A DNA stretch of 64,000 bases, taken from Clostridium saccharobutylicum DSM 13864 (GTDB taxonomy: Bacteria > Bacillota > Clostridia > Clostridiales > Clostridiaceae). The translations under genes were made by a program, and so were the position numbers. The notes under the pieces were generated by a model. It saw nothing but the letters and a program-made list of their open reading frames with translations. It was not told the origin of the DNA and ran no database searches. Positions within the stretch are counted from its first letter, which is position 1. Each line of letters begins with the position of its first letter. The DNA lies in assembly GCF_000473995.1 (NCBI RefSeq), contig NC_022571.1, positions 601,501-665,500 on the forward strand. The letters are read 5' to 3'. Below are positions 8,371 through 17,357 of this stretch, one piece after another.

Positions 8371-9438
8371 TTATGCATTTTTTATTTCTTCTACTAATTC
8401 CTTCATTAATTCTGGAACAGTTGTCATCTTTGTAAGTCTGCCTGCATTTTCTCCACAGAATATTAATCCTTGATCAACATTACCTTTCACGGCATTGATT
8501 AAAGCTTCGGTTATGCAGTATGGAGTGGTAGCAGGATTACATGGAGTTAAACAATTGTAGCAGTGAGTTATTTTTTGTCTTTCTATAAGAGTTTTCTTAA
8601 CAAAAGAATTTTTAATAGCACGTCCAGGCATTCCTACAGGACTTTTTACTATTTGTATATCTTCTTTTGAACAGTTTAGATATGCATTTTTAAATTCTTG
8701 TGATGCATCACATTCCTCAGTTACTACAAATCTTGTTGCCATTTGAACACCGCTTGCACCTAATTTTAAGTATTTTGCAATGTCATAGCCATCAAATACT
8801 CCACCAGCAACTACTACAGGAATTTCTTTATTGTATTTTTCAGCGTATTTCTTAGTTTCGTTTATTATGTCAACAACGATTTTATCAAAATCTACATCAT
8901 TATTTTGTAATTCATCTAATTTATAGCCTAAATGTCCACCAGCCTTTGGTCCTTCAATTACTACAAGATCTGGAGCTATATTATCATGTTTATCCCAAAG
9001 CTTTAGAATTACTTTTGCAGCCTTTAAAGAAGAAACAATTGGTGCAATTTTAACAGAAAAATCTTTTACGATTTTAGGTAACATAGTTGGTAGTCCTGCA
9101 CCTGAAATTATTAAATCAACACCAGCATCTATTGCGGTTTTTATTTGTTCTTCATAATGGCTAGTTGCAACCATTGCATTAATTCCTATTATGCCATTTG
9201 GTGCTTTAGCTTTTGCTAAAGTAATATGCTTTTTTAAAGCCCTTAAATTTGCTTGTAAAGGGTTTTTATCGAAATCATCCTCATCATAACCAAGTTGAGC
9301 AGTAGAAATCACTCCAATACCACCTGCATTTGCAACAGCAGCAGCTAGGTTAGATGATGAAACACCAACTCCCATACCTCCTTGAATAATAGGAATAGGA
9401 GCAATTAAATTTCCAATTTTAAGAGAATTAAAATTCAT
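8371..9438 (-). CDS. NMO/FabK-family FMN-dependent oxidoreductase
   Basis: 355 residues of the nitronate monooxygenase / enoyl-ACP reductase II TIM-barrel family. PIIQGGMGVGVS binds FMN phosphate, VIEGPKAGGHLGY matches the family's E-G-x-E/K-A-G-G-H loop, and VVVAGGVFDGYDI and GVQMATRF complete the FMN site. A Cys-rich segment, CYNCLTPCNPATTPYC, lies near the C-terminus as in many clostridial members annotated as 2-nitropropane dioxygenase. It could be FabK-like or a nitronate-detoxifying enzyme; the sequence alone does not decide. The promoter-region palindrome resembles FabT operators, which would favour a lipid role. Confidence 0.8.
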   Translation of the reverse strand: MNFNSLKIGNLIAPIPIIQGGMGVGVSSSNLAAAVANAGGIGVISTAQLGYDEDDFDKNPLQANLRALKKHITLAKAKAPNGIIGINAMVATSHYEEQIKTAIDAGVDLIISGAGLPTMLPKIVKDFSVKIAPIVSSLKAAKVILKLWDKHDNIAPDLVVIEGPKAGGHLGYKLDELQNNDVDFDKIVVDIINETKKYAEKYNKEIPVVVAGGVFDGYDIAKYLKLGASGVQMATRFVVTEECDASQEFKNAYLNCSKEDIQIVKSPVGMPGRAIKNSFVKKTLIERQKITHCYNCLTPCNPATTPYCITEALINAVKGNVDQGLIFCGENAGRLTKMTTVPELMKELVEEIKNA

Positions 9439-9462
9439 TTCACATATATCCTTTCATAGAAA

Positions 9463-9519
9463 ATTCTATAATATAATAAACTATTTTGACTATCAAAATA
9501 GTTTATTATATTATAGAAT
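9463..9519. promoter_or_regulatory. Perfect 27-bp-arm palindrome with FabT-like core at the NMO/FabK promoter
   Basis: Arms 9463-9489 and 9493-9519 are perfectly complementary around the loop CTA. The centre reads ATTTTGACTATCAAAAT, close to the FabT/FabR operator pattern (TTTGAnnnTCAAA) known from Firmicute fatty-acid genes. On the minus strand TTGATA, 17 bases and TATTAT form a promoter inside the palindrome, so a bound regulator would block it. Confidence 0.65.
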
Positions 9520-9656
9520 AATATGAAGCCTTAAACAAGAAGTATTTTTTTTGCTTAGTTTTTCCAAGATATTTTTAACTTAAATAATATTCTTTTACGT
9601 TAATGATATTATATATGTATCTTAAATATTTTTTATATCTTTATTGAATGTTTTTG

Positions 9657-9686
9657 TTGACATAAACTATAGCATCATGATATACT
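9657..9686 (+). promoter_or_regulatory. Promoter of tRNA-Trp
   Basis: TTGACA (9657-9662), 18-base spacer, TATACT (9681-9686), about 12 bases before the tRNA 5' end. Confidence 0.75.
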
Positions 9687-9698
9687 GTTAAATGTCTT

Positions 9699-9773
9699 AG
9701 GGGTATGGCTCAACGGTAGAGTAGTGGTCTCCAAAACCATTGGTTCTGGGTTCAAATCCTAGTGCCCCTGCCA
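9699..9773 (+). tRNA. tRNA-Trp (anticodon CCA)
   Basis: The acceptor stem AGGGGTA pairs with TGCCCCT, the discriminator is G and the CCA end is encoded. The D arm is GCTC...GAGT, the anticodon loop CTCCAAA gives anticodon CCA, and the T arm contains GGTTCAAATCC. It stands alone between its own promoter and terminator. The CCA anticodon reads UGG only, which matters for the UGA inside the second MutS-like gene at 22241. Confidence 0.97.
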
Positions 9774-9774
9774 T

Positions 9775-9808
9775 AAAATTGTAGTACTATTGTACTACAA
9801 TTTTTTTT
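9775..9808 (+). terminator. Terminator of tRNA-Trp
   Basis: AATTGTAGTAC, loop TATT, GTACTACAATT and eight T residues. Confidence 0.9.
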
Positions 9809-9829
9809 GTGTCTAGAAAAGTAAAAAAA

Positions 9830-10008
9830 TTGATTTTAAAATACAGTAATATAAATGTTTATAAGAGTATTATAATTATGAAGCATAAATGATTAGGAAG
9901 AAAAGCCAGGGGCTTTTAAAAAGACAAAAATAATTAAATGTGACTTCAGCTTCAATCATTAATTATTAATCATGAATAATTAATGATTGAAGCTGAAGTC
10001 ACTTTTTT
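9830..10008 (+). ncRNA. Possible small RNA ending at a long orphan hairpin
   Basis: A perfect 28-bp stem (9940-9967 with 9975-10002, starting GTGACTTCAGC) followed by six T residues is a strong terminator, but no gene precedes it within the 130 bases after the tRNA-Trp terminator. A second small hairpin, AAAAGCC-AG-GGGCTTTT, lies at 9901-9917. A TATAAT-like box near 9870 could start a transcript. This is inference; the hairpin could equally be a mobile palindrome. From 10009 to 10397 I see only AT-rich DNA. Confidence 0.3.
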
Positions 10009-10397
10009 ATTTTTAGCAAATCATAATATAGCAAATTCATACATAACTTTAATAGAAAGCAAAAGTACAGAGTTTGTAAGCGGATTTTACTGAATTAAAT
10101 TAAATCATAAGAAAGAGCTTGGTAAGTCACGATTATAACTATAGAACTAATGTCGAAAACTCTTTGAATTCATAAGCAAAATGTAAATAAAATAGAAAAA
10201 TGTAAAAAATGACTTTATTAAAAGTAATTAATTTGTTAATATAATAAAATATGAAGATAAATTGATATACATATAAGTAAATGTGTAGTTTTTTGTCTTA
10301 AATGTGATTAGTGTTTTTTTCATGTGATTAAAAACTACTCAATCTTCGTATAAGATAAGCATATTATGGTAATAATCCATGATGAGGTGGAATGAAT

Positions 10398-11399
10398 ATG
10401 AGCAAATTAGTTATGCTAAATGAAATTAGAAATAAAAAGATAAAAAATAATGATAATAATATTATTAAAGAAGATGTTAATGAATCATATATAACTTTCA
10501 TGGAAAAGTTTTGCAAATTTGAAAATGAAGAAGATATAATAAATTTAAATGAAGAAATTATAGATACAAAGTATGAAGAAAAAATTAACAGAATAATAGA
10601 AAAAATTTTTTTATTAGATAATAAAACCCCATTAATAGATTTTATTAATTCAATATATAAAGATGATTTGTGTACAAACACTGAAATTAAAATAATTAGA
10701 AATTCTGATACTGCCAATAAAAATTATAAGTTTAAAATTTTAAGAGATGTCAGTTATGAATTTAATATTTTAGCAGAAGATGGTTATAGAAAATTTGAAT
10801 ATGAAATACAATTTCAAACTAATGATTCTCATAATATAGCTTTTACAGTTGCAAGAAATGATTTAACTATTAATTGTAATAAGATAGTTAATTTGAATAA
10901 AAAGAGAAGAGAACATCAAAGTAATATTGAAAATGATGAAAAGAAAAGTTTGCAAGATTATAATAAGCCATGGCTTATTATGCTTAACTCAGATATTCAG
11001 GTTCCTGATGTATATAAATTTAAGTCAGACAATGATAAAGATTCAGATTATGAATTCAATATATTTAAAAGCTGGAAGTATGATTTTAAACGTTTATTTC
11101 AAGATAACATGTATTTATTATTTCCTATGAAAGTATTTGATCTTAAGAAAAGATTATCTAATATAAATCAAGATACATGTGGAAAAGATATTGTTAAAGA
11201 TGAAATTTTAAGATTTTTTAGAGAGATGAATGTATATTTAAGAAAATTAAAAGAATCTGCTTTAATAACAGAAAAAGATATTAATGAATTTAATTTAATA
11301 GCAATTGATTTGTTAAATGACTTTATTAAAGAAAAAAATAACATTTTTATAGATATAAAAAAAGATATAGAAGATAAACTAAAAAATATAGTTGTATAG
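10398..11399 (+). CDS. Hypothetical protein, possibly a divergent PD-(D/E)XK (Rpn/YhgA-like) protein
   Basis: 333 residues, soluble, Asn/Lys/Asp-rich. I do not recognise it with certainty. Residues about 75-160 resemble the Rpn/YhgA PD-(D/E)XK family: TPLIDFINSIY, then EIKIIRN, an Asp in KILRDVSYEFNILAEDG and the E-x-Q pair in YEIQFQTND. The usual K-x-x-x-x-D before the first strand is altered, so activity is doubtful. The C-terminal third is helical (LKKRLSNINQ; ILRFFREMNVYLRKLKE). ATG at 10398 is chosen over 10392 because GAGGTGG at 10384-10390 is then 7 bases away. No operon partners. Confidence 0.45.
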   Translation: MSKLVMLNEIRNKKIKNNDNNIIKEDVNESYITFMEKFCKFENEEDIINLNEEIIDTKYEEKINRIIEKIFLLDNKTPLIDFINSIYKDDLCTNTEIKIIRNSDTANKNYKFKILRDVSYEFNILAEDGYRKFEYEIQFQTNDSHNIAFTVARNDLTINCNKIVNLNKKRREHQSNIENDEKKSLQDYNKPWLIMLNSDIQVPDVYKFKSDNDKDSDYEFNIFKSWKYDFKRLFQDNMYLLFPMKVFDLKKRLSNINQDTCGKDIVKDEILRFFREMNVYLRKLKESALITEKDINEFNLIAIDLLNDFIKEKNNIFIDIKKDIEDKLKNIVV

Positions 11400-11532
11400 G
11401 ATATATGTAGAATATAATCATTAAATTTACAAGAATATAAAATCGTATGTTGGTTAAAATATTATTGTCAGGAGAAGAACTTAACAAGGTTTTTCAAATG
11501 ATAATACCAAATTAACCGAGGAGGGGATCCTT

Positions 11533-11715
11533 ATGTCAAATAAAGCATTAGTTCCAGAAGCAAGACATGGTCTAGAACAGTTTAAAAATGAAGTAGCTCA
11601 AGAACTAGGAGTACCATTTAGTGATTATAATGGAGATTTAAGTGCTAGACAATGTGGTTCAGTAGGCGGGGAAATGGTAAAAAGAATGGTAGAGGAATAT
11701 GAGCATAGAATATAA
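11533..11715 (+). CDS. Alpha/beta-type small acid-soluble spore protein
   Basis: 60 residues, the typical SASP length. ALVPEARHGLEQFKNEVAQELG is the first conserved block including the germination-protease region, and GDLSARQCGSVGGEMVKRMVEEYEHRI is the second DNA-binding block. These proteins coat DNA in the forespore and protect it from UV and heat. The protease region differs somewhat from the canonical TEFASE form. A very strong GAGGAGGGG ribosome-binding site and a strong terminator suggest high expression, presumably by the forespore sigma factor G, though I could not pin its promoter. Confidence 0.93.
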   Translation: MSNKALVPEARHGLEQFKNEVAQELGVPFSDYNGDLSARQCGSVGGEMVKRMVEEYEHRI

Positions 11716-11786
11716 TTAGAACTGCGCCTTTATTCGAGTTAAATTCTATAAATTATGATAAATAATTTAATCATATTCCAAACCAG

Positions 11787-11828
11787 AGAGGTACGTTATC
11801 AGTGAGTAACGTACCTCTTTCTTTTTTT
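11787..11828 (+). terminator. Terminator of the SASP gene
   Basis: AGAGGTACGTTA (11787-11798) pairs with TAACGTACCTCT (11807-11818), followed by a T-rich tail. Confidence 0.9.
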
Positions 11829-11899
11829 GATTATGTTTAAAATTGATAATTATTTTGGACTACTATGGTATTTCATGATAAAATTAGAACAAAAGTTCG

Positions 11900-11959
11900 T
11901 TAGGTACATGAAATAAATAACAAGTCCAATTTACTGTTGATATTTTTTAGAATGTACAT
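11900..11959. repeat. Family A intergenic repeat, short copy
   Basis: TTAGGTACATGAAATAAATA then AACAAGTCCA, ending TTTTTTAGAATGTACATT; about 60 bp, just upstream of the yhaO start. Confidence 0.7.
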
Positions 11960-11975
11960 TGAAAAAGGTGATTAA

Positions 11976-13109
11976 ATGAAAAAAATTAGGATATTACATA
12001 CGGCAGATATACATTTCGATACTCCTTTTAGTGGAATGACACCTAATGAAGCGTTAAAAAGTAAAGAGGAGTTAAAAGAAGTTTTTGAAAAGATAATACA
12101 AATTACTAATGAAAGAAAAATAGATATTCTTTTAATTGCAGGGGATGTGTTTGATAATCTATCTGTAAATAAAAGTACACTTTATTTTATTAAGAGTTGT
12201 TTGGAAAAAATAAATCACGTTAAGATTTTTATAAGTCCTGGGAACCATGACCCATTTAATGATAAATCATTTTATAGCATGATAGAATGGCCAGATAATA
12301 CTCATATTTTCACAGAAAAGCCTGAACGAATTATTTTGGAAGAACTAGATACAGTAGTTTGGGGAGTTGGGTTTGATAAGCCACATATTAATAATTCGTT
12401 ATTAAAAGATATACAAAGAATTGATGGATACAATAATGTAATGGTTCTTCATGGAGAAATAACGACAACCAAGGATAGTAATGATTATAACCCAATAACA
12501 GAAGAAGACATAGCTACAAGTGAAATGGATTATATAGCACTTGGCCACAGACATAAATTTTCAGGTATAAAAAAAATAAAAAACACTTATTACAGTTATA
12601 GCGGATGTCCTCAAGGTAGAGGATTTGATGAGCTTGATGATAAGGGAGTATTATTTATTGAATTAAAAGAAAAATTTTTAGAGAGTGAATTCATCAGAAC
12701 ATCAATTAGAAATTATTATGAAAAACAAATAAATATTGATGGCTGTTTTGGTAATAATGAAGTAAAAAATAAAATTATAAATGAAATATCCAAAGAAGAT
12801 AGAGAAAATAATTTTTATAAAGTAATTCTTACGGGTGAAATATCAGAGGACTTCACTTTAAATGAAGAATTTTTGCAGCAATTACTTAGCAGTGAATTTT
12901 ATTTTGTAAAGATTATAGATAAAACTGAAATAAAATTAGATATGAACGAGTTAATGAAGGGATATTCTATAAAAAGTATATTTGCTAAAAAGATGTATGA
13001 AAAGCTTCAAATGGCAGCAGATGAAGATGAAAGACAAAGAATAATTTTAGCATTAAAAATAGGGATCCAAAGTCTTTCAGGAGAAGAATTGAAAATTTCT
13101 GAAGGATGA
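11976..13109 (+). CDS. yhaO: YhaO-type DNA repair metallophosphoesterase (SbcD/Mre11-like)
   Basis: 377 residues. The calcineurin-like phosphoesterase motifs are intact: HTADIHFDTPF (D-x-H), LLIAGDVFDN (G-D), SPGNHDP (G-N-H-D), VMVLHGE and ALGHRHK (G-H-x-H). A C-terminal region from about residue 260 fits the YhaO extension. With the following YhaN-type ATPase it forms an Mre11-Rad50-like nuclease complex thought to process DNA ends. ATG follows AAAAAGGTG. The gap to the partner gene is 129 bases and contains a fragment of repeat family B. Confidence 0.88.
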   Translation: MKKIRILHTADIHFDTPFSGMTPNEALKSKEELKEVFEKIIQITNERKIDILLIAGDVFDNLSVNKSTLYFIKSCLEKINHVKIFISPGNHDPFNDKSFYSMIEWPDNTHIFTEKPERIILEELDTVVWGVGFDKPHINNSLLKDIQRIDGYNNVMVLHGEITTTKDSNDYNPITEEDIATSEMDYIALGHRHKFSGIKKIKNTYYSYSGCPQGRGFDELDDKGVLFIELKEKFLESEFIRTSIRNYYEKQINIDGCFGNNEVKNKIINEISKEDRENNFYKVILTGEISEDFTLNEEFLQQLLSSEFYFVKIIDKTEIKLDMNELMKGYSIKSIFAKKMYEKLQMAADEDERQRIILALKIGIQSLSGEELKISEG

Positions 13110-13114
13110 TTATT

Positions 13115-13175
13115 ATGTATGTAATTTCGGTTAACTATTGCATAAGTATGATTTATAGCTTGAGTATCTATATTG
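13115..13175. repeat. Family B intergenic repeat, end fragment
   Basis: TAATTTCGGTTAACTATTGC, CATAAGTATGATTTATAGCT and GAGTATCTATATT match the outer end of the longer B copies at 40781 and 50346. It lies between yhaO and yhaN. Confidence 0.6.
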
Positions 13176-13238
13176 TAATTGATAAAATATTCAAAAATAT
13201 TTTAAGTGAAGTTTTTACCAATGAGAGAGGTGAGGTTT

Positions 13239-15974
13239 GTGCGGATTAAAAGAGTTACTATTGATTTTTTTGCTGGAATTAAGAATAAAACTTTAGATTT
13301 TTCAGAGGGCTTTAATTTAATTTATGGAGAAAATGAGCGTGGAAAGAGTTCAATAGAAAGTTTTATTAAAGTTTGGCTGTATGGCATGGATAATTCGAGA
13401 GGAAAGTTTAATGATAGAAAAAGATATTTGCCTTTAAGTGGAGAAAAAATTTCTGGTGAATTGACAGTTGAATATAATGGTAAGGGTTATATTATAAAAA
13501 GAACTTTTGGTATAACTAAAAAAGAAGATACATGTGAGGTTTTGGATGAGATAACTGGTGAAGCTATAGAAATGGAATATAAAAATGAACCAGGACGAAT
13601 GTTTTTTAATATAAATTCCTCTACTTTTACTAAAACTTTATTCATAAGTCAGTTAGGTGTTATTGTTTCTAAAGATAAAGAAGAAGAGATCATGGAAAAA
13701 ATAACTAATATGTATAGTGCAGGGGATGAAAATATTTCGATAACAAAAGCTATAGAAAAGCTTGAAAAGCGTAAGAAACAATTATTTGGAGTAAGAAAAA
13801 GTGGAGAGATTGATTTATTAGAGGAAAAAAGAAATTTGCTTAATGAAGAATTATGGGAAGCTTATAAATTAGGGGAAGAAAACATACATAATGAAGAAAC
13901 TTTAATAAAGAAAAAACAAGATAAAATTAATATAAAGGAACAAATTCATAAATTAGATTTATATAAGAAATATATTAAAAAGATAAAACTTCAAAAGGAT
14001 TATAAGGAAATATGTGATTATTTAATAAAAGGTGAAGAACTTAAAAAGAAAGAGGAAGATATAAGTGGACAACTTAAAAAAGGAAATGAGTTTATAACCA
14101 ATGAATTTTTAGATGAGATTAGCGAAAAATCATCAAGATATCTAAGTCTTTTAGATGTTAAGCAAGAGAAAATGAATAAATTACATGAATTGGATCAAGA
14201 ATATAAAGAAAAAAATGATGAAATGAAAAAATATAGTGTGTTCACTTCTATGGGAAATAATATTAAGGAAAAAATATATACTTTAAAATTCGATCAACAG
14301 AATTTAGAAGATAAGCTAAATAATATTATTAACATTAAGAATTCAATATCAAGAATCAAAATTGATATATCTAAACAGAAGTCGGGAAATGAAAGTCTAG
14401 AATTTATATGTAAACATAGACAAGAAATAGAAGAACTGCTTATTTCGTATAAGGATGGATTAAAAGAATTAAAGTATAAAATAGAAAATCAAGATAGTAG
14501 CAAATATTTAATAAGTGATTCAAAGGATGGTAATAACAATATATTTATTGCATATGCATTGGGTGGAATAAGCTGCTTAGGATTTGTTTATGGTATGGTA
14601 AATCAAATGATATCGCTTATGATAGTTTTATTACCTTTATTTCTTTTATCAATTAAATTATATGTAACATATTCATTGGAAGCAAAAAATAATGAATTAG
14701 CTAAGAAAGACAAGATGGTAGTTGAAAAATTAAACACTCAAATATTAGAAAGTGAAGAAAAATTAAATTTGTACATTAAAAGAACTAATTCTAAGAGCTA
14801 TGAAGAATTTATAAATAAGTTAACAAAGTATGATAAGTATAAAAGTTATAGTGATAATATGAATGTTATTATGAAAGATAAGGAAGAGGAAATAAAGTCA
14901 TATAATATTACAGAATTGAAGGGAACCTATAATAAAAATAAAGGGGTTATATCTTCTCTTTATAGTGTTTTGTTATGTAAATCATTAGATGAAGTACTAG
15001 AAAAAATAGATGTATATGAAGAATTAAAGGAAGATATTCTTAGGAATGAATATAAGATAAATGGAGTTAAAGAAGAACTGCGAAATATTGATGAACAATT
15101 AATTGATAGAGAGCAAGAAATAAAAAGCAAGACTACTGTAATTGGATTAGAAAATACAGAAATATTAGATTTACATATTAAGATAAAAGAATATAAAGAA
15201 AAAATAAATTCAATGAAAGAAGTGAAAAGTGCTTTAAAAAATGTTGAGGAAACATATAAGGTTTTACTTAAAGATAGAAATATTGATGAGATAAAAGAGG
15301 AAATGAAAGAAATAATAAATAGTAATATAAATTATTCTTATGAATCAGAAGAGGAAATAGATACGGAGATAAGAAAGCAATCTAATGAATTATTAAAAGT
15401 TGAAAAAGAAATAAAAGATTTAGAGCATCTTATAGAAAAAAGATATATAGGAAAAAGGGAAATTTCTGAAATACAAGAGGAATTGTTGATTAATAAGGAA
15501 AAGTCTGGAAAACTTGAAAAAGAATTTAAGGCTTTAGATTTAGCAAGTTCAACTCTTCAAGAAGCGTTTGATGAAGTAAGACAAAATATAGGACCAGAAT
15601 TAAATAATAAAGTTGTGGATAAATTTAATTTTTTAACAGATGGAACGTATAAAGAAGTTAAAATTTCAGAAGACTATACATTAAAATTAAGAGAAGATAC
15701 AAAATTATTTGATGGAGAAATATTAAGTAATGGAGCAAAAGATCAATTATATTTATCTTTGAGGCTTTCTATTGTAGATATGTTATTTAAAAATAAAAAT
15801 GTACCAATTTTTTTAGATGATGCATTTGTTCAATATGATGATAAAAGGAGAGAAAAAGCGATAAAGCTTTTAATTGAAGAGAATTTTGAACAAGTAATTT
15901 TCTTTACATGTCAAAAAATTGAAAAACTAATTGTTGATAGGAATCGTGATAATTATAACTTAATATTTTTATAA
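13239..15974 (+). CDS. yhaN: YhaN-type SMC-like ATPase (SbcC/Rad50-like) partner of YhaO
   Basis: 911 residues. The N-terminal ABC half has Walker A YGENERGKSS; the C-terminal half has the ABC-signature-like ILSNGAKDQLYLSLRLS and Walker B PIFLDDAFVQYD. Between them lie long coiled coils (about 190-430 and 520-800) interrupted by a hydrophobic pair of segments, FIAYALGGISCLGFVYGMV and LMIVLLPLFLLSIKLY, around residues 445-485, as in B. subtilis YhaN, where the apex is membrane-associated rather than a zinc hook. GTG at 13239 is chosen because it gives the canonical MRIKRVTIDFFAGI start and is served by AGAGAGG 8 bases upstream. Confidence 0.88.
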   Translation: MRIKRVTIDFFAGIKNKTLDFSEGFNLIYGENERGKSSIESFIKVWLYGMDNSRGKFNDRKRYLPLSGEKISGELTVEYNGKGYIIKRTFGITKKEDTCEVLDEITGEAIEMEYKNEPGRMFFNINSSTFTKTLFISQLGVIVSKDKEEEIMEKITNMYSAGDENISITKAIEKLEKRKKQLFGVRKSGEIDLLEEKRNLLNEELWEAYKLGEENIHNEETLIKKKQDKINIKEQIHKLDLYKKYIKKIKLQKDYKEICDYLIKGEELKKKEEDISGQLKKGNEFITNEFLDEISEKSSRYLSLLDVKQEKMNKLHELDQEYKEKNDEMKKYSVFTSMGNNIKEKIYTLKFDQQNLEDKLNNIINIKNSISRIKIDISKQKSGNESLEFICKHRQEIEELLISYKDGLKELKYKIENQDSSKYLISDSKDGNNNIFIAYALGGISCLGFVYGMVNQMISLMIVLLPLFLLSIKLYVTYSLEAKNNELAKKDKMVVEKLNTQILESEEKLNLYIKRTNSKSYEEFINKLTKYDKYKSYSDNMNVIMKDKEEEIKSYNITELKGTYNKNKGVISSLYSVLLCKSLDEVLEKIDVYEELKEDILRNEYKINGVKEELRNIDEQLIDREQEIKSKTTVIGLENTEILDLHIKIKEYKEKINSMKEVKSALKNVEETYKVLLKDRNIDEIKEEMKEIINSNINYSYESEEEIDTEIRKQSNELLKVEKEIKDLEHLIEKRYIGKREISEIQEELLINKEKSGKLEKEFKALDLASSTLQEAFDEVRQNIGPELNNKVVDKFNFLTDGTYKEVKISEDYTLKLREDTKLFDGEILSNGAKDQLYLSLRLSIVDMLFKNKNVPIFLDDAFVQYDDKRREKAIKLLIEENFEQVIFFTCQKIEKLIVDRNRDNYNLIFL

Positions 15975-15983
15975 ATCATATGC

Positions 15984-16097
15984 TAAGGCACAATCAAAAA
16001 ATAATAGACCAATATGCTATTCTATTTTATGTAATACTAAGTTAGTAAAATAAATTAATGGGCTTTATATGAGTCTATTTTACTTTCTTCTCTACAT
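15984..16097. repeat. Family A intergenic repeat, degraded copy
   Basis: The left arm TAAGGCACAATCAAAAAATA then ATAGACC is clear; the right arm GAGTCTATTTTACTTTCTTC is diverged. Confidence 0.55.
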
Positions 16098-16228
16098 AAA
16101 ATTATGAGTATCATTTTTGCTATCAAATATTGGAATTGATTTATTCCATGATTGACACATTTAAACTTTAGGGGTAAGATTATAAACAAATGTGCAAATG
16201 CAAATCATATGCAAGTTGGAGGGGTAAG

Positions 16229-17143
16229 ATGAAAAAGAAAATTATTGCAGGTTTTTTAATTGCATGTATTAGTTCAATGCTAATTGGATGTGGAAAAGCT
16301 AATGCTGGAAGTAATGTACAGGATAATGATAATAAGAAGTTGAAGGTTATGGTTTCAATATATCCATTAAAGCAATTTACTGAAAAGATTGCAGGAGATA
16401 AAGCAGAAGTTACTTGTTTAGTTCCAGATAATATGGAGCCACATGATTATGAACCTAAAACTAAAGATTTAGAAAAATTAACTAATAGCCAGATTTTCGT
16501 ATATAATGGATTAGGAATGGAAACTTGGGTAGACAAGGTTAATGATGTTATTAAGGATAAGAATGTACTTAGTGTAAATTCAAGTGATGGAATAGATCAG
16601 AGAAAAGAAGGGGATGCAATAGATCCACATAGCTGGCTAAGTTTAAAAGATGCAGAAAAGCAATCTGATAACATAAAAAATGCTCTTATTCAATGTGATG
16701 AAAAAAATAGAGACTATTACGAAGAAAATTATAATAAATTTAAAGATGAATTAGAAAATTTATATAATGAATATCAACCTAAATTTAGTCAATTAAATAA
16801 TAAAGATTTTATTACTGGTCATGCTGCTTTTGGATATTTATGCAGGGATTTTGGGTTAACACAAAAATCAGTAGAAAATTTATTTGCTGAGGGAGAACCA
16901 ACACCAAAACAGCTAGAAGAATTAGTTGGTTTTTGTAAGGAAAATAACATAAAAACTGTTTTCTCAGAATCATTAGCAAGTCCAAAGGTTTCAGAAACTT
17001 TAGCATCAGAGGTTGGAGCAAATGTTGTACCTATATTGACATTAGAATCTAATGAGGATAATAAAGATTATATATATGCTATGAAATATAATCTGGATGA
17101 AATATATAAATGTTTATCAAATGAAAGTAACAAGAATAGTTAG
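16229..17143 (+). CDS. ZnuA/AdcA-type metal-binding lipoprotein (cluster A-I solute-binding protein)
   Basis: 304 residues. A lipoprotein signal ends in the lipobox LIGC, so the protein should be tethered outside the membrane. The histidines expected to bind Zn2+ or Mn2+ are in NMEPHDYEP, DPHSWLS and GHAAFGY, with the fourth ligand region in FSESLASP; a His-rich loop typical of many ZnuA proteins is absent. ATG at 16229 follows GGAGGGG and gives the proper signal start. No ATPase or permease gene adjoins it, so its transporter must be elsewhere. The decamer GGGGTAAGAT occurs both at its start and 50 bases upstream (16171 and 16221). Confidence 0.85.
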   Translation: MKKKIIAGFLIACISSMLIGCGKANAGSNVQDNDNKKLKVMVSIYPLKQFTEKIAGDKAEVTCLVPDNMEPHDYEPKTKDLEKLTNSQIFVYNGLGMETWVDKVNDVIKDKNVLSVNSSDGIDQRKEGDAIDPHSWLSLKDAEKQSDNIKNALIQCDEKNRDYYEENYNKFKDELENLYNEYQPKFSQLNNKDFITGHAAFGYLCRDFGLTQKSVENLFAEGEPTPKQLEELVGFCKENNIKTVFSESLASPKVSETLASEVGANVVPILTLESNEDNKDYIYAMKYNLDEIYKCLSNESNKNS

Positions 17144-17150
17144 GTAAGTT

Positions 17151-17203
17151 AAGAAAAATATTCATGGCAACTTTTGAACTGTTATTTATTTTTATGTGCC
17201 TAA
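17151..17203. repeat. Family A intergenic repeat, right half only
   Basis: AAAAATATTCATGGCAACTT and TTATTTATTTTTATGTGCC match the right arm of the copy at 41784. Confidence 0.65.
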
Positions 17204-17220
17204 ATATATTATGATAGTTA

Positions 17221-17266
17221 GAGAAGTCATCTTAAATAACTTAGTATTATTTTAAGATGATTTCTC
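17221..17266 (+). terminator. Terminator upstream of the first MutS-like gene
   Basis: GAGAAGTCATCTTAAA pairs with TTTAAGATGATTTCTC (17251-17266), one mismatch, followed by TATTTTG. Confidence 0.65.
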
Positions 17267-17357
17267 TATTTTGTTAAATATGTAAGAAACATATTATTTA
17301 TGGTATAGTTATATTATAGGAATATTGAAAAAAATATAGTTTATAAAAGGAGGTATT

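Noticed and set aside
10364..10717. 117-codon minus-strand frame opposite the possible PD-(D/E)XK gene
   Set aside because: Shadow of the Lys/Asn-rich plus-strand frame, which has a well-placed ribosome-binding site.
16171..16230. Repeated GGGGTAAGAT decamer considered as a metal-regulator operator
   Set aside because: It is a direct, not inverted, repeat and the second copy is part of the ribosome-binding site, so a Zur-type site is not supported.
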